A stretch of 64,000 nt of DNA from Kitasatospora cinereorecta (lineage in GTDB: Bacteria > Actinomycetota > Actinomycetes > Streptomycetales > Streptomycetaceae). Shown here one piece after another: positions 17,295 to 25,549 of the stretch; positions within the stretch are counted from its first letter, which is position 1, and each line of letters opens with the position of its first letter. The stretch covers positions 186,001 to 250,000 of the forward strand of contig NZ_JAMZDX010000002.1 in NCBI RefSeq assembly GCF_024172095.1, given 5' to 3'. The position numbers were made by a program, and so were the translations under genes. Under the pieces are notes generated by a model that was not told the DNA's origin, made no database searches, and worked only from the letters and a program-made list of their open reading frames with translations.

Positions 17295-18808
17295 CGGACC
17301 CGCACCACCTCGCCGCCGACGACTGGCCGGCCCTCTCCGGCGGCACGGCCGGCCCCGCGGCGCTGCGCCCGCTGCTGGAGGAGGTCCTGGCGGCGCTGTC
17401 GGCCGGCGCGCAGCGGCGCGGCGGGCCGATCGCCGCAGGCCGTCCGGCCGAGGCCGCCGACCGGGTCCGGGCCGCCCTCGCGGACGCCACCGGCCCCGCC
17501 GCGCTCGCCCGGCTGACCGAACTGCTGGCCCACGGCGGCGCCGACCCGGCCGATCCGGCGTGCGCCGCCCACCTGCACTGCCCGCCGCTGGCCGTGGCGG
17601 CCGCCGCCGACCTGGCGGTCAGCGCGCTCAACCCCTCGCAGGACTCGTGGGACCAGGCGCCCGCCGCGACCGCCCTGGAGCGCGAACTGCTGGCCGAGCT
17701 GGCCGCCCTGGTGGGGTTCGACCCGGCCGGATCGGCCGGGGTGCTGACCTCGGGTGGCACGGAGTCCAACCTGATGGGCCTGATGCTGGCCCGGGACCGG
17801 CGCCTCGGCCCGGACGTCGAACTGGACGGCGTCCCGCCCGGCGTCCGTCCGCGGATCCTCGCCTCGCAGGCGGCGCACTTCTCCGTCCAGCGCGCGGCCG
17901 CCCTGCTCGGCCTGGGGGAGCGCGCGGTCCGCGCCGTGCCGGTCGACCGGACGCTGCGGATGGACCCGGCGGCGCTCGCGGAGGCACTCGCCGCGACGGC
18001 CCGGGAGGGCGCCGTCCCGGTCGCGGTGGTCGCCACCGCCGGGACCACCGACACCGGCGCGATCGACCCGCTCGGCCCGGTCGCCGACCTGGCGTCCCGG
18101 TACGGCGCCTGGCTGCACGTGGACGCGGCGTACGGCGGTGGCGCGCTGTTCTCCGACCGGCTGTCCCCGCTGCTGGCCGGCGTCGAGCGGGCGGACTCGG
18201 TCTCGCTCGACTGGCACAAGCTGGGCTGGCAGCCGGCCGCCGCCGGGGTGTTCCTGGTCCGCCGGGCGGAGACGTACGCGTCCCTCGCCCGCCGCGCCGT
18301 CTACCTCAATCCGGCCGACGACGAGGAGGCCGGGTACCCGAGCCTGCTGGGCCTCTCGCTGCGCACCACCCGCCGTCCGGACGCCTTCAAACTGGCCGTC
18401 ACCCTGCGCACGCTGGGCCGTGCGGGCCTCGGCCGGATGGTGGACCGCTGCCACGAGCTGGCCCTCGCCGCCGCCGAGCTGGTCCGGGCCGAGCCGGCGT
18501 TGGAGCTGCACTGCGACCCGGTGCTCACCACCGTGGTCTTCCGCTACCTCCCGACCGGCACCGCAGGCTCCGCTGTCGACCCCGCCGCCGCGGACCGGAT
18601 CAACGCCGAACTGCGCCGCGAACTGCTGCGCACCGGCCGGGCCGTGGTCGGCCGGACCGAACTCCCCGCCCCCGCGCACTCCTCGAACGCCGCGGGCCTG
18701 GTCCGACTGAAACTCACCCTTCTCAATCCCCGGACGACGCCGTCCGATCTGGCCGATCTGCTGGCCGCCGTGGTCCGGGCCGGTCGCCGGGTGGAGCAAT
18801 CGTCCTAA
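17291..18808 (+). CDS. ddc: L-2,4-diaminobutyrate decarboxylase (PLP group II decarboxylase)
   Basis: Decarboxylates L-2,4-diaminobutyrate to 1,3-diaminopropane, a building block of several hydroxamate siderophores and polyamines. Of 505 residues, recognised elements are HLHCPPLAVAAAADLAVSALNPSQDSWDQ, TSGGTESNLMGLMLARD, HVDAAYGGG and the PLP lysine Lys310 in SLDWHKLGWQP. It shares four bases with the preceding aminotransferase gene. Together they form the classical dat-ddc cassette, here controlled by iron. No IucA/IucC-type siderophore synthetase or monooxygenase of that pathway lies within the window, so the product's fate is open. Confidence 0.9.
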   Translation: MTDPHHLAADDWPALSGGTAGPAALRPLLEEVLAALSAGAQRRGGPIAAGRPAEAADRVRAALADATGPAALARLTELLAHGGADPADPACAAHLHCPPLAVAAAADLAVSALNPSQDSWDQAPAATALERELLAELAALVGFDPAGSAGVLTSGGTESNLMGLMLARDRRLGPDVELDGVPPGVRPRILASQAAHFSVQRAAALLGLGERAVRAVPVDRTLRMDPAALAEALAATAREGAVPVAVVATAGTTDTGAIDPLGPVADLASRYGAWLHVDAAYGGGALFSDRLSPLLAGVERADSVSLDWHKLGWQPAAAGVFLVRRAETYASLARRAVYLNPADDEEAGYPSLLGLSLRTTRRPDAFKLAVTLRTLGRAGLGRMVDRCHELALAAAELVRAEPALELHCDPVLTTVVFRYLPTGTAGSAVDPAAADRINAELRRELLRTGRAVVGRTELPAPAHSSNAAGLVRLKLTLLNPRTTPSDLADLLAAVVRAGRRVEQSS

Positions 18809-19298
18809 CCGAATGCCCGCTCTGGCCAAGACAATCGGAGAAACGTACACTGGTCGCCCGTGACGGCCGGTCAATTCGGTGAATCCTCCGAAGAGACTCC
18901 GTGAACATACTTCCGCTCGCCTGTCCACGTGATTCCGGCCGTGGACAGGCGATATTTTGCCATCTCCCGAACCGGACTTGCGGATTCGACCGAGCCGGGC
19001 GGTAACTTCTCGTAGTCGCCGCCACACCGGGAGCGCACGGCTCTCAGGGACTAGCGGCACAAGGGGGCTCCACCACATGCGCGACCGCGTTCCTGCGGTT
19101 TTCGCGGCATGCCGTTGCGCGACGCCGACGCTGTCGGCAGTACCGCGCTCGTTCGGCTAGCCCGACCCGAGAATTCTCCGCCCGACCGGCGTTTCCGGCC
19201 GCTTTCCCTTGGCTCGCCCCGACCGGGCGACCGAGGTGTCCGACGGCTGCCCAAAACCCCCTCTTATGTCCTCAGTTCTGCGACGCGGAGGCCGCGGC
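18809..19298. other. 490-bp intergenic region with a strong hairpin, between the iron-regulated operon and the cyclodipeptide synthase gene
   Basis: Positions 18917-18952 carry a 13-bp perfect stem, TCGCCTGTCCACG facing its reverse complement around a 10-nt loop, followed by TATTTTG. This is a good terminator for the dat-ddc operon. The remainder is less G/C-rich than the genes (for example around 18830-18860 and 18890-18915) and probably contains the promoter of the next operon. No convincing small gene or known operator was seen there. Confidence 0.65.
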
Positions 19299-20036
19299 AT
19301 GAGCGAATCGCTCCTGAGCACCACCCTTGCCACCTTCACCACCCATGGACCCTTCGAGGTCCGGCCCTTCTCGGACCGCTGCCGGTCCGTGTTCGAACTC
19401 GGCGACCACCTCCTGATCGGGGTCAGTCCGGGAAACAGCTATTTCGGTCCGCAGCGGATCGCCGAACTCGTGCGGTGGGGACACGAGTTCTTCGACGCCG
19501 TCGACATCGTCTACGCGGACCTGCACGTCGACGCGCAATTCACCGCCGCCGGCTACACCGCCGAGCACGCCGAGCGGCGCGCCGCCAAGGAGGTCAAGGC
19601 CACCCAGCGGCGGATCCAGCGCGGGGTCGCCGAGGCGGGCCGTCCCGGGGTCGGCGTGCACGCCCTGTCGGAGTTCCTGCCCCGGGCGACCTACCGGGAG
19701 CTGCACCGCGAGGTGCTGCACGCCCTCGGCACCGACCCCGAGTTCCGGGCGGCCACCGAGGGGATGGCCCGCTCCTTCCTGCGGGCCCGGCAGGCCGACG
19801 GCACCGCCCCCGCCCCCGATCGGCTGGCCGCCGGCGTCGACTACATCGCCGCCGAGCTGCCGTTCTTCCTGGACACCCCGGCGCTGCTCGGGGTGCGCTC
19901 CTCGGTCGCCTGCTACCACGTCGAACTCCCGCTCACCCCGGTGCTGTTCGGCCGCACCGAGGGCCTGCGCGCAGTCCCCGCGCAGGCGTACGCGGTGGTC
20001 CGTCCGACCGCCGCACCGCAGGTCGCCGCCGCCTGA
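19299..20036 (+). CDS. tRNA-dependent cyclodipeptide synthase (CDPS), NYH subfamily, Rv2275-like
   Basis: Makes a cyclodipeptide from two aminoacyl-tRNAs through an aminoacyl-serine intermediate. The 245-residue protein has the CDPS signature GVSPGNSYF with nucleophile Ser43, preceded by GDHLLI. Asn46 and Tyr206-His207 (SSVACYHVELP) define the NYH subfamily. Tyr182 and Glu186 (DYIAAE) match the catalytic Tyr178/Glu182 of AlbC. As I recall the M. tuberculosis Rv2275 sequence, long stretches agree (VRPF...C, FLDTPA-LGV-SS), which suggests cyclo(Tyr-Tyr) as product. The ATG at 19299 has GGAGG seven bases upstream; ATG 19266 is less likely. It sits 34 bp before a CYP121-like gene, the same pairing as Rv2275-Rv2276. 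Confidence 0.93.
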   Translation: MSESLLSTTLATFTTHGPFEVRPFSDRCRSVFELGDHLLIGVSPGNSYFGPQRIAELVRWGHEFFDAVDIVYADLHVDAQFTAAGYTAEHAERRAAKEVKATQRRIQRGVAEAGRPGVGVHALSEFLPRATYRELHREVLHALGTDPEFRAATEGMARSFLRARQADGTAPAPDRLAAGVDYIAAELPFFLDTPALLGVRSSVACYHVELPLTPVLFGRTEGLRAVPAQAYAVVRPTAAPQVAAA

Positions 20037-20070
20037 CCGGCCGTCACCCATCGCAAGGAGAACACCCCGT

Positions 20071-21273
20071 ATGACCGACACTGTGCAGCCCGAGTTCACC
20101 TTCCCGCTCTCCCGGCGCGGCGACATCGTGCCCGAGGAGGCGAACCTGCTGCGCGAGAAGCACCCGGTGGCGAAGGTCCGCACCCTGACCGGGGACGACG
20201 CCTGGCTGGTCAGCAGCTACGCCCTCGCCAAGCAGGTGCTGGAGGACGAGCGGTTCAGCCTCAAGGACACCGCCAACCCGGGCGTCCCGCGCCAGTACGC
20301 GCTGACCATCCCGCCGGAGGTGGTCAACAACATGGGCAACATCAACAGCGCCGGACTGCGCAACGCCGTGATGAAGACCCTCTCCCCGCGCGCCGACAAG
20401 GAGTTGGCGAGCTGGCTGGAGGCCGAGGCGCACCGGCTGATCGACCGGCTGATCGAGCAGGGCGCCCCCGGCGAGTTGCGCGACGGCTTCACCGAGCCGT
20501 ACTCGGCCGCCCTGCACTGCCGGCTGCTCGGCATCCCCACCGACGACTGGCGGCGGTTGATGTCCGGCATCGACGTCGCGTTCATCACCAGCCCGGAGCC
20601 GTTCGAGGGCTCCACGCCCAACTGGTACAAGGATCTCGGCTACATGGTCGACCGGCTCAACGCCGACCCGGAGCCCACCGAGGGGCTGCTCGGCCGGTTC
20701 GCCGAGCTGCGCCGCTCCCCGGACGTCTCGGACCGGGTCAGTGACGAGCTGCTCGCCACCGTCGCCCTGTCGCTGTTCGGGGCGGGCGCGGTCTCCACCT
20801 CCTCGTTCCTGCTGCACGCGATCATCTACCTGGTGGAGCGGCCCGAGTTGGCCGAGCGGATCCGCCGGGAGCCGGCGGTGATCGGCCGGGCGGTGGACGA
20901 GCTGCTGCGCTACAACCTGTCGATCGGCGACGCGCTGCCGCGGATCGCCCTGGCGGACGTGCGGCTGGGGGAGGTGCTGGTGAAGGAGGGCGAGCTGGTC
21001 CTGGTGCTGATCGAGGGCGCCAACCACGACCCGGAGGTCTTCCCGCACCCGGAGCGGATCGACTTCGACCGGGAGTCCAACCCGCACCTGGCGTTCGGCG
21101 GCGGCCGGCACTTCTGCCCGGCGTCGGCGCTGGGACGCACCCACGCCGAGATCGCCGTCACGGCGCTGGTGGAGCGGCTGCCCGAGCTGCGGCTCGCCCT
21201 GCCGGTGGAGCAGCTGGCCTGGCGTCCGGGCTTCATCAAGCGCCTGCCGGAGCGGCTGCCGGTGGTCTGGTGA
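20071..21273 (+). CDS. Cytochrome P450, CYP121-like (putative cyclodipeptide oxidase/cross-linking enzyme)
   Basis: P450 of 400 residues strongly resembling M. tuberculosis CYP121, which forms the C-C bond between the two tyrosines of cyclo(Tyr-Tyr) to give mycocyclosin. Shared blocks include VSSYAL, PPEVVNNMGNI, GLRNAVMK, ALHC-LLGIP, FGAG-VST-SFL, KGELVLVL-EGAN and the ending PERLPV-W. The heme ligand is Cys349 in HFCPASALG. The I-helix lacks the usual acid-alcohol pair (GAGAVS), as in CYP121. Pocket residues appear kept (Asn of NNMGN, Phe of VAFITS, Trp of PNWYKD, Ser242), but the position of CYP121 Arg386 is Lys390. AAGGAG precedes the ATG. No dedicated ferredoxin gene is present. Confidence 0.92.
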   Translation: MTDTVQPEFTFPLSRRGDIVPEEANLLREKHPVAKVRTLTGDDAWLVSSYALAKQVLEDERFSLKDTANPGVPRQYALTIPPEVVNNMGNINSAGLRNAVMKTLSPRADKELASWLEAEAHRLIDRLIEQGAPGELRDGFTEPYSAALHCRLLGIPTDDWRRLMSGIDVAFITSPEPFEGSTPNWYKDLGYMVDRLNADPEPTEGLLGRFAELRRSPDVSDRVSDELLATVALSLFGAGAVSTSSFLLHAIIYLVERPELAERIRREPAVIGRAVDELLRYNLSIGDALPRIALADVRLGEVLVKEGELVLVLIEGANHDPEVFPHPERIDFDRESNPHLAFGGGRHFCPASALGRTHAEIAVTALVERLPELRLALPVEQLAWRPGFIKRLPERLPVVW

Positions 21274-21282
21274 ACCGGGGCG

Positions 21283-21310
21283 CCCGTGCGGCCCGCGCAA
21301 GCCGCACGGG
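21283..21310. terminator. Hairpin between the P450 and the convergent phosphatase gene
   Basis: CCCGTGCGGC, an 8-nt loop, then GCCGCACGGG: a 10-bp perfect stem between two converging genes, likely used in both directions. Confidence 0.65.
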
Positions 21311-21312
21311 GC

Positions 21313-22119
21313 TCAGTCGAGGCCGAGCAGGATGGCGTGGATCCGGTCCCACTGGTCCGCGTCGGCGGTGACCAGCAGGCCGTCCTCGCAGCCCGGGGCC
21401 TCCGGGCGGTAGGCGCTGCCGTCGAGGCGGGCGGAGCGTCCGCCCGCCTCGGTGACCAGCAGCGAGCCGGGGGCGTGGTCCCAGGGGAGCGTGCGCCAGT
21501 ACAGGATGAAGTCCTGCTCGCCGGTGGCCACCAGCGGGTACTCGATGCCGGCCGCGCTCCGCCCGCCGCTGAGGTGGCCGAAGACCCGGGCGTTGCTCTG
21601 CAGGCGGTGGTGGGTGGCGGGGTCGAGGAAGCGGCTCTTCAGGATGCCCTGCCACTGCGCGGGGGAGTCGGCGACCGGCGGGTGGGTCAGCCGCCGGCCG
21701 TCGCACCAGGCGCCGGAGCCGAGTTCGGCGGCGTACGCGGTGCCGGTGACCGGCTGCCAGATCCAGGCGGCGACGGTCTGCCCGGCCCGGACCAGGGAGG
21801 CCATCACGGCGAAGTTCGGCCGGCCGGCCACGAAGTTGGAGGTCCCGTCGACCGGGTCGACCAGCCAGACGGCCGGCTCGGAGTGCAGGGCGCGGGCCAG
21901 CTCCGGATCGGCCGAGACGGCCTCCTCGCCGACCACCGGGACGGGCAGCAGCTCGCGCAGCCGGTGCGCGATGATCTGCTCCGCCTCGCGGTCGGCCACG
22001 GTGACCACCTCGCCGGGGGCCTTCTCCATCACCTCGCCGGCGGCCAGCGCGCGGAACCTCGGTTCCACGGCCACGGCCGACGCCTCGGCGAGGATCTCCG
22101 CCACCTTCTCCATCAGCAC
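21313..22119 (-). CDS. Inositol monophosphatase family protein
   Basis: Mg-dependent phosphatase of the IMPase/histidinol-phosphatase (HisN)/FBPase superfamily, 268 residues. The metal-site signatures are present: GEEAVSADPEL (first acid motif), LVDPVDGTSNFVAG, and WDHAPGSLLVTEAGG. The start is assigned to GTG 22119 because GAAGGGAG lies seven bases upstream; the ATG two codons later is the alternative. It ends facing the CYP121-like gene and is not obviously part of that pathway. Sequence alone does not separate inositol phosphate from histidinol phosphate or other substrates. Confidence 0.85.
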   Translation of the reverse strand: MLMEKVAEILAEASAVAVEPRFRALAAGEVMEKAPGEVVTVADREAEQIIAHRLRELLPVPVVGEEAVSADPELARALHSEPAVWLVDPVDGTSNFVAGRPNFAVMASLVRAGQTVAAWIWQPVTGTAYAAELGSGAWCDGRRLTHPPVADSPAQWQGILKSRFLDPATHHRLQSNARVFGHLSGGRSAAGIEYPLVATGEQDFILYWRTLPWDHAPGSLLVTEAGGRSARLDGSAYRPEAPGCEDGLLVTADADQWDRIHAILLGLD

Positions 22120-22267
22120 GTGCCCGCTCCCTTCGCTGACTCCACTCTCGCACGTCCGTGCGGTCCGGCTCGCGCCGGTCCACGCCGGTCGGAGATGCTG
22201 ATCGACTTGTCGACATGGAGTCACCGGGGCCCGCCGTCGCGCGGAGGCCGGCGGGCGGGCGGCGGCG

Positions 22268-23149
22268 TCAGCTGCGGCGGGAGAGGGCCACGCCCGCCAG
22301 GCAGAGCGCCCCGCCGACGAAGGCGAGGGGGCGCGGCAGCTCGCCGAGGACGGCCCAGGACATCAGCACCACCAGCGCCGGCACGGTGTAGGTGGTGGCG
22401 CCGAGCCGGCCCGCCGTGGTGCGGGCCAGCGCGTACGCCCAGGCGGTGAAGGCCAGCGCGGTCGGGAACAGCCCCAGGTAGACCATGTTGAGGGTGGCGC
22501 CGGCCGGGGCCGCGGCCACCTGGGAGACCAGCTGCGGGGCGAACGGCAGGCACACCGCCGCTCCGGTCAGGCAGCCGAAGGCGGTCGCCTGCAGCGGTGA
22601 GGCGTGCCGCAGCGCCGGCTTCTGCAGCACCACGCCCACCGCGTACGTCACCGCGGCGAGCGCGCACAGCAGGATCCCGCCGATCGGGCCGCCGCCGCTC
22701 GAGGTGGCGATCCCGACCACCAGGGCGCCGCAGAACGACACGGCGAGCCCGGCCAGCAGCTTGCGCGGCAGCCCCTCGCCCAGCAGTCGGCCGCCGAGCA
22801 GGGCGATCAGCAGCGGGCCGAGCGCCACCACCATCGCCGCGGTGCCGGCGTCCACCAGGTGCTCGCCCCAGTGGATCGCCACCGTGTACAGCCCGAACCA
22901 CACCACCCCGGAGGCGGCGATCCCCGGCCAGGCCGCCCGCGGCGGCAGTCCCTCGCCGCGGGCCAGCAGCATCACCACCAGCACGAGCGAGCCGACCAGC
23001 AGCCGGCCCAGGGCGAGCGCGCCGGGGCCGAAGTGGTCGGCGGCGCTGCGGATCGAGACGAAGGCGGACGCCCAGAGGACGACGGCGGTGGCCGCGGCGG
23101 CCACCGCCCCGGCGGCCGGGCGGTCGGCGGTGGTGGGGGAGAGGTCCAT
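22268..23149 (-). CDS. EamA-family (DMT superfamily) permease
   Basis: Drug/metabolite transporter of 293 residues with about ten hydrophobic helices in two EamA repeats. The first half contains VLWASAFVSIRSAA and LALGRLLVGSLVLV; the second contains ALAAVTYAVGVVLQKPAL and GLFPTALAFTAWAYALARTTAGRLG, the typical end of each repeat. The ATG at 23149 begins MDLSPTTADRPAAG ahead of TM1; an upstream start adds only an Arg-rich segment. It runs in the same direction as the MFS gene upstream (76-bp gap). Substrate unknown; export of amino acids or of a nearby product is possible. Confidence 0.87.
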   Translation of the reverse strand: MDLSPTTADRPAAGAVAAAATAVVLWASAFVSIRSAADHFGPGALALGRLLVGSLVLVVMLLARGEGLPPRAAWPGIAASGVVWFGLYTVAIHWGEHLVDAGTAAMVVALGPLLIALLGGRLLGEGLPRKLLAGLAVSFCGALVVGIATSSGGGPIGGILLCALAAVTYAVGVVLQKPALRHASPLQATAFGCLTGAAVCLPFAPQLVSQVAAAPAGATLNMVYLGLFPTALAFTAWAYALARTTAGRLGATTYTVPALVVLMSWAVLGELPRPLAFVGGALCLAGVALSRRS

Positions 23150-23224
23150 GCGGGTCAGGCTACGGACCGGCCCCCTGCGCGCAACCGGGTTTTCCCCGGG
23201 CACCCGACGTGGACTGACGATGCG

Positions 23225-24454
23225 TCAGGCCGCGGTGGTCGCGGTCGGCCGGGGCGGCGCGGGGGTGTGGCGGCGGCGGTAGCGCCGTTCGGTGGCGGTG
23301 GTGAGGGCCAGCAGCAGGGCGAGGGCGGCGGCGGTGCAGGTCACCAGGAACGGGGCCGCCGGGCCGTGGTGGTCGGCGGCCCAGCCGGCGGCGAGGGTGC
23401 CCGCGGACTGGGCCAGGGTGATGCTGCTGACCAGCGCGGCCATCGCCTCGCCCAGCCGCTCGGCCGGGACGGTCCGCTCGGCCAGCCCGAACATGGTGAT
23501 CATCTGCGGGGCGACCGCCGCGCCCAGACAGCCGGTGGCGACCGTCAGCGCGGTCATGGTGTCGGCGAACGGCAGCAGCAGCGAGGCGGCCAGCAGCAGG
23601 ACGGTACCGCCCTTCAGTCGCACCGGCAGCCCGACCCGGGCGGGCAGCGCCGCGGTGGCCACCCCGGCGAACGAGGAGACGCCGCCGATCAGGCCGTACA
23701 GCAGGCCGGCCGCCCCGGGGTGGCCGAGGTGTTCGGTGGTGGCGGTGACCCCGACCTGGACCGAGCCGAAGCACACCCCGAGCAGGGCCATCCCGCCGAG
23801 CAGCAGCGCGAACGGCGGATTGACCAGGCGGGCGGTGCTGCGCGCGGCAGCCGGCGAGCCGGGCGAGGCGCTCGGATGCAGGGCGAACAAGGTGGCGCAG
23901 ACGCCGACCAGCGCGGCAGCCAGCAGCATTCCGGCGGCCGGGTTCGCCAGGGCGGCGAGCAGGCCGATCACGGCCGGTCCGGCGGTGAAGCTGATCTCGT
24001 CCACCGTGCCGTCCAGCGAGAGCGCGGCGGCGGTGGACTCCCGGTCGCCGCGGGCCAGGCGGACCCACCGGCTGCGCGAGAGCGGGCCGACCAGCGGCAC
24101 CGAGACGCCGATCAACGCGGCGGCCAGCAGCTGGACGGGCAGCGCCAGGCCCAGCACCGACCCGGCCACCAGGGCCAGGATGGCGAGCGTGTTCACCGCG
24201 GCCGCGGCCAGCCCGACCGGGCGCTGCCCGCGGCGGTCCGCCAGCCGGCCGACCAGCGGCCCGCCGACGCCCTGGCCGACGGCCAGCACCCCGGCCACCG
24301 CCGCACCGCGCCAGACACTGCCGGACTCGTCCGTCACCAGCAGCAGCGAGCCGATCGGGCACATCGCGGCGGGCAGCCGCCCGAGTAGCGACCACAGGAG
24401 CACCCGGCCCCCGGTCAGCCCCACCGCCGTACGGAACGTCCTCATCACGGCCAT
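23225..24454 (-). CDS. MFS transporter
   Basis: Major facilitator of 409 residues with twelve predicted helices. The loop 2-3 motif appears as GPLVGRLADRRGQRPV, and GWAADHHGPAAPFLV in the last third is the pseudo-repeat. The sequence pattern (GSLLLVTDESGSVWRGAA, LSLDGTVDEISFTAGPAV) is that of small-molecule efflux MFS proteins common in Streptomyces. The ATG at 24454 or the one three codons later would both serve. It is followed by the EamA gene. No regulator is adjacent except the MerR gene 200 bp upstream, also on the minus strand. Confidence 0.87.
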   Translation of the reverse strand: MAVMRTFRTAVGLTGGRVLLWSLLGRLPAAMCPIGSLLLVTDESGSVWRGAAVAGVLAVGQGVGGPLVGRLADRRGQRPVGLAAAAVNTLAILALVAGSVLGLALPVQLLAAALIGVSVPLVGPLSRSRWVRLARGDRESTAAALSLDGTVDEISFTAGPAVIGLLAALANPAAGMLLAAALVGVCATLFALHPSASPGSPAAARSTARLVNPPFALLLGGMALLGVCFGSVQVGVTATTEHLGHPGAAGLLYGLIGGVSSFAGVATAALPARVGLPVRLKGGTVLLLAASLLLPFADTMTALTVATGCLGAAVAPQMITMFGLAERTVPAERLGEAMAALVSSITLAQSAGTLAAGWAADHHGPAAPFLVTCTAAALALLLALTTATERRYRRRHTPAPPRPTATTAA

Positions 24455-24651
24455 CCGCCACCCACCCCCGGGCGGGCCGGCTCGGGGCGCCCGCCTCCCG
24501 TCGTCGGCCCGGACGAAAGCAGTGACGTGTGCGGGTGAGTCTCGACCGTACCGGCGAGGAACCCAACCGCGTCACGGTCCGATCACCCAGCGCACCGCAC
24601 CCGGCCCGGGCCCTCTCCTTGGAGGAGCACCCAAGCCGTGGTGGCGGCGGG

Positions 24652-25410
24652 TCACGGGTGGCGCAGCTGCTCGTACTCCGCGCGGACCCGGCGGTCCATG
24701 GCGAGGGTGAACTGGGCGTCGTTGACGGCGCGGGCCAGCGGGCGGATGCGGCGGATCTGGTCGGTGAGGCGGGCGGCCTCGGCGGGGGTGAGGTCCTCGA
24801 CGTGGGTGAGGGCGCCGAGCAGCCGGTCGCGGACCAGGGCGACGAAGACCTCGGCGGTGGCGTCCGCGTACTCGCGGGCCTTGCGGCTGACGGCGAGCAC
24901 GGCGGAGAGCGGGACGCCCTCGGCGACCAGGGCGACGGTGGCGTCCATCAGGCGGCGGCTGATGTGGGTGATGCCGTCCTCGTCGACGGTGATGAAGCCC
25001 TGGGCGATGGACTCGGTGGTGTTCTCCTCGGTGAGCTGGTCGCCGAAGGCGGCGTGCAGGTCGTCCCAGCCGAGGTGGACGGGGGTCTCGTCGGACCAGG
25101 GGGCGATCAGCTCGTCGGCCAGTCCGATCAGGTCGGCGACGTCGCGGCCGCGTTCGCCGGCGCCGATCAACTCGGCGATGCCGCCGAGGGCGTGGCCGCG
25201 GTCGAGGAGTTCGGCGATCAGCCGCAGCCGGGCCAGGTGCTCCTCGCCGTACCAGGCGATCCGGCCCTCCTTGCGGGGCGGTTGGAGCAGTCTGCGTTCG
25301 CGGTAGAAACGGACGGTCCGCACGCTCACGCCGGCCGCCTCGGCGAGTTCCTCGACCCGGTACTCGCGCGGCCCGCCGTCCTTCTCGATCTCCGCCACGC
25401 CGGTCAGCAT
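24652..25410 (-). CDS. MerR-family transcriptional regulator
   Basis: Regulator of 252 residues. The N-terminal MerR winged helix reads YRVEELAEAAGVSVRTVRFYRERRLLQPP-RKEGRIAWYGEEHLARLRLI, followed by a coiled helix (about residues 70-95). The C-terminal 150 residues are helical with no metal-binding cysteines, so the ligand is probably an organic compound. It is divergent from the Baeyer-Villiger monooxygenase operon, and the 139-bp gap holds an 18-bp interrupted palindrome at 25475. Control of that operon is the natural inference. Confidence 0.88.
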   Translation of the reverse strand: MLTGVAEIEKDGGPREYRVEELAEAAGVSVRTVRFYRERRLLQPPRKEGRIAWYGEEHLARLRLIAELLDRGHALGGIAELIGAGERGRDVADLIGLADELIAPWSDETPVHLGWDDLHAAFGDQLTEENTTESIAQGFITVDEDGITHISRRLMDATVALVAEGVPLSAVLAVSRKAREYADATAEVFVALVRDRLLGALTHVEDLTPAEAARLTDQIRRIRPLARAVNDAQFTLAMDRRVRAEYEQLRHP

Positions 25411-25474
25411 AGGCGGGAACCCGCCCCGTCCGCCCTATTCCACTCGGTGTCAACAAGGACTACCCTGCCAATCG

Positions 25475-25492
25475 TGCCAGTGATTACTGGCA
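25475..25492. promoter_or_regulatory. Palindrome in the MerR / monooxygenase divergent promoter
   Basis: TGCCAGT-GATT-ACTGGCA: 7-bp perfect arms, 58 bp upstream of the monooxygenase ATG. Candidate MerR operator; a TTGACA-like hexamer on the minus strand (25448-25453) lies beside it. Confidence 0.45.
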
Positions 25493-25549
25493 AGGTTTCC
25501 GGTCCGTGCAGCACCCCAGCACCCCCATCCCCGCCCTGGAGGCCCCCGC

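Noticed and set aside
15885..18808. dat-ddc as part of an ectoine cluster (ectB)
   Set aside because: The second gene is a PLP decarboxylase, not ectA or ectC, and an iron box is present, so a diaminopropane route fits better.
18957..19160. 67-codon ORF in the gap before the cyclodipeptide synthase
   Set aside because: No good ribosome site, Ser/Arg-rich random-looking translation, and poor codon bias.
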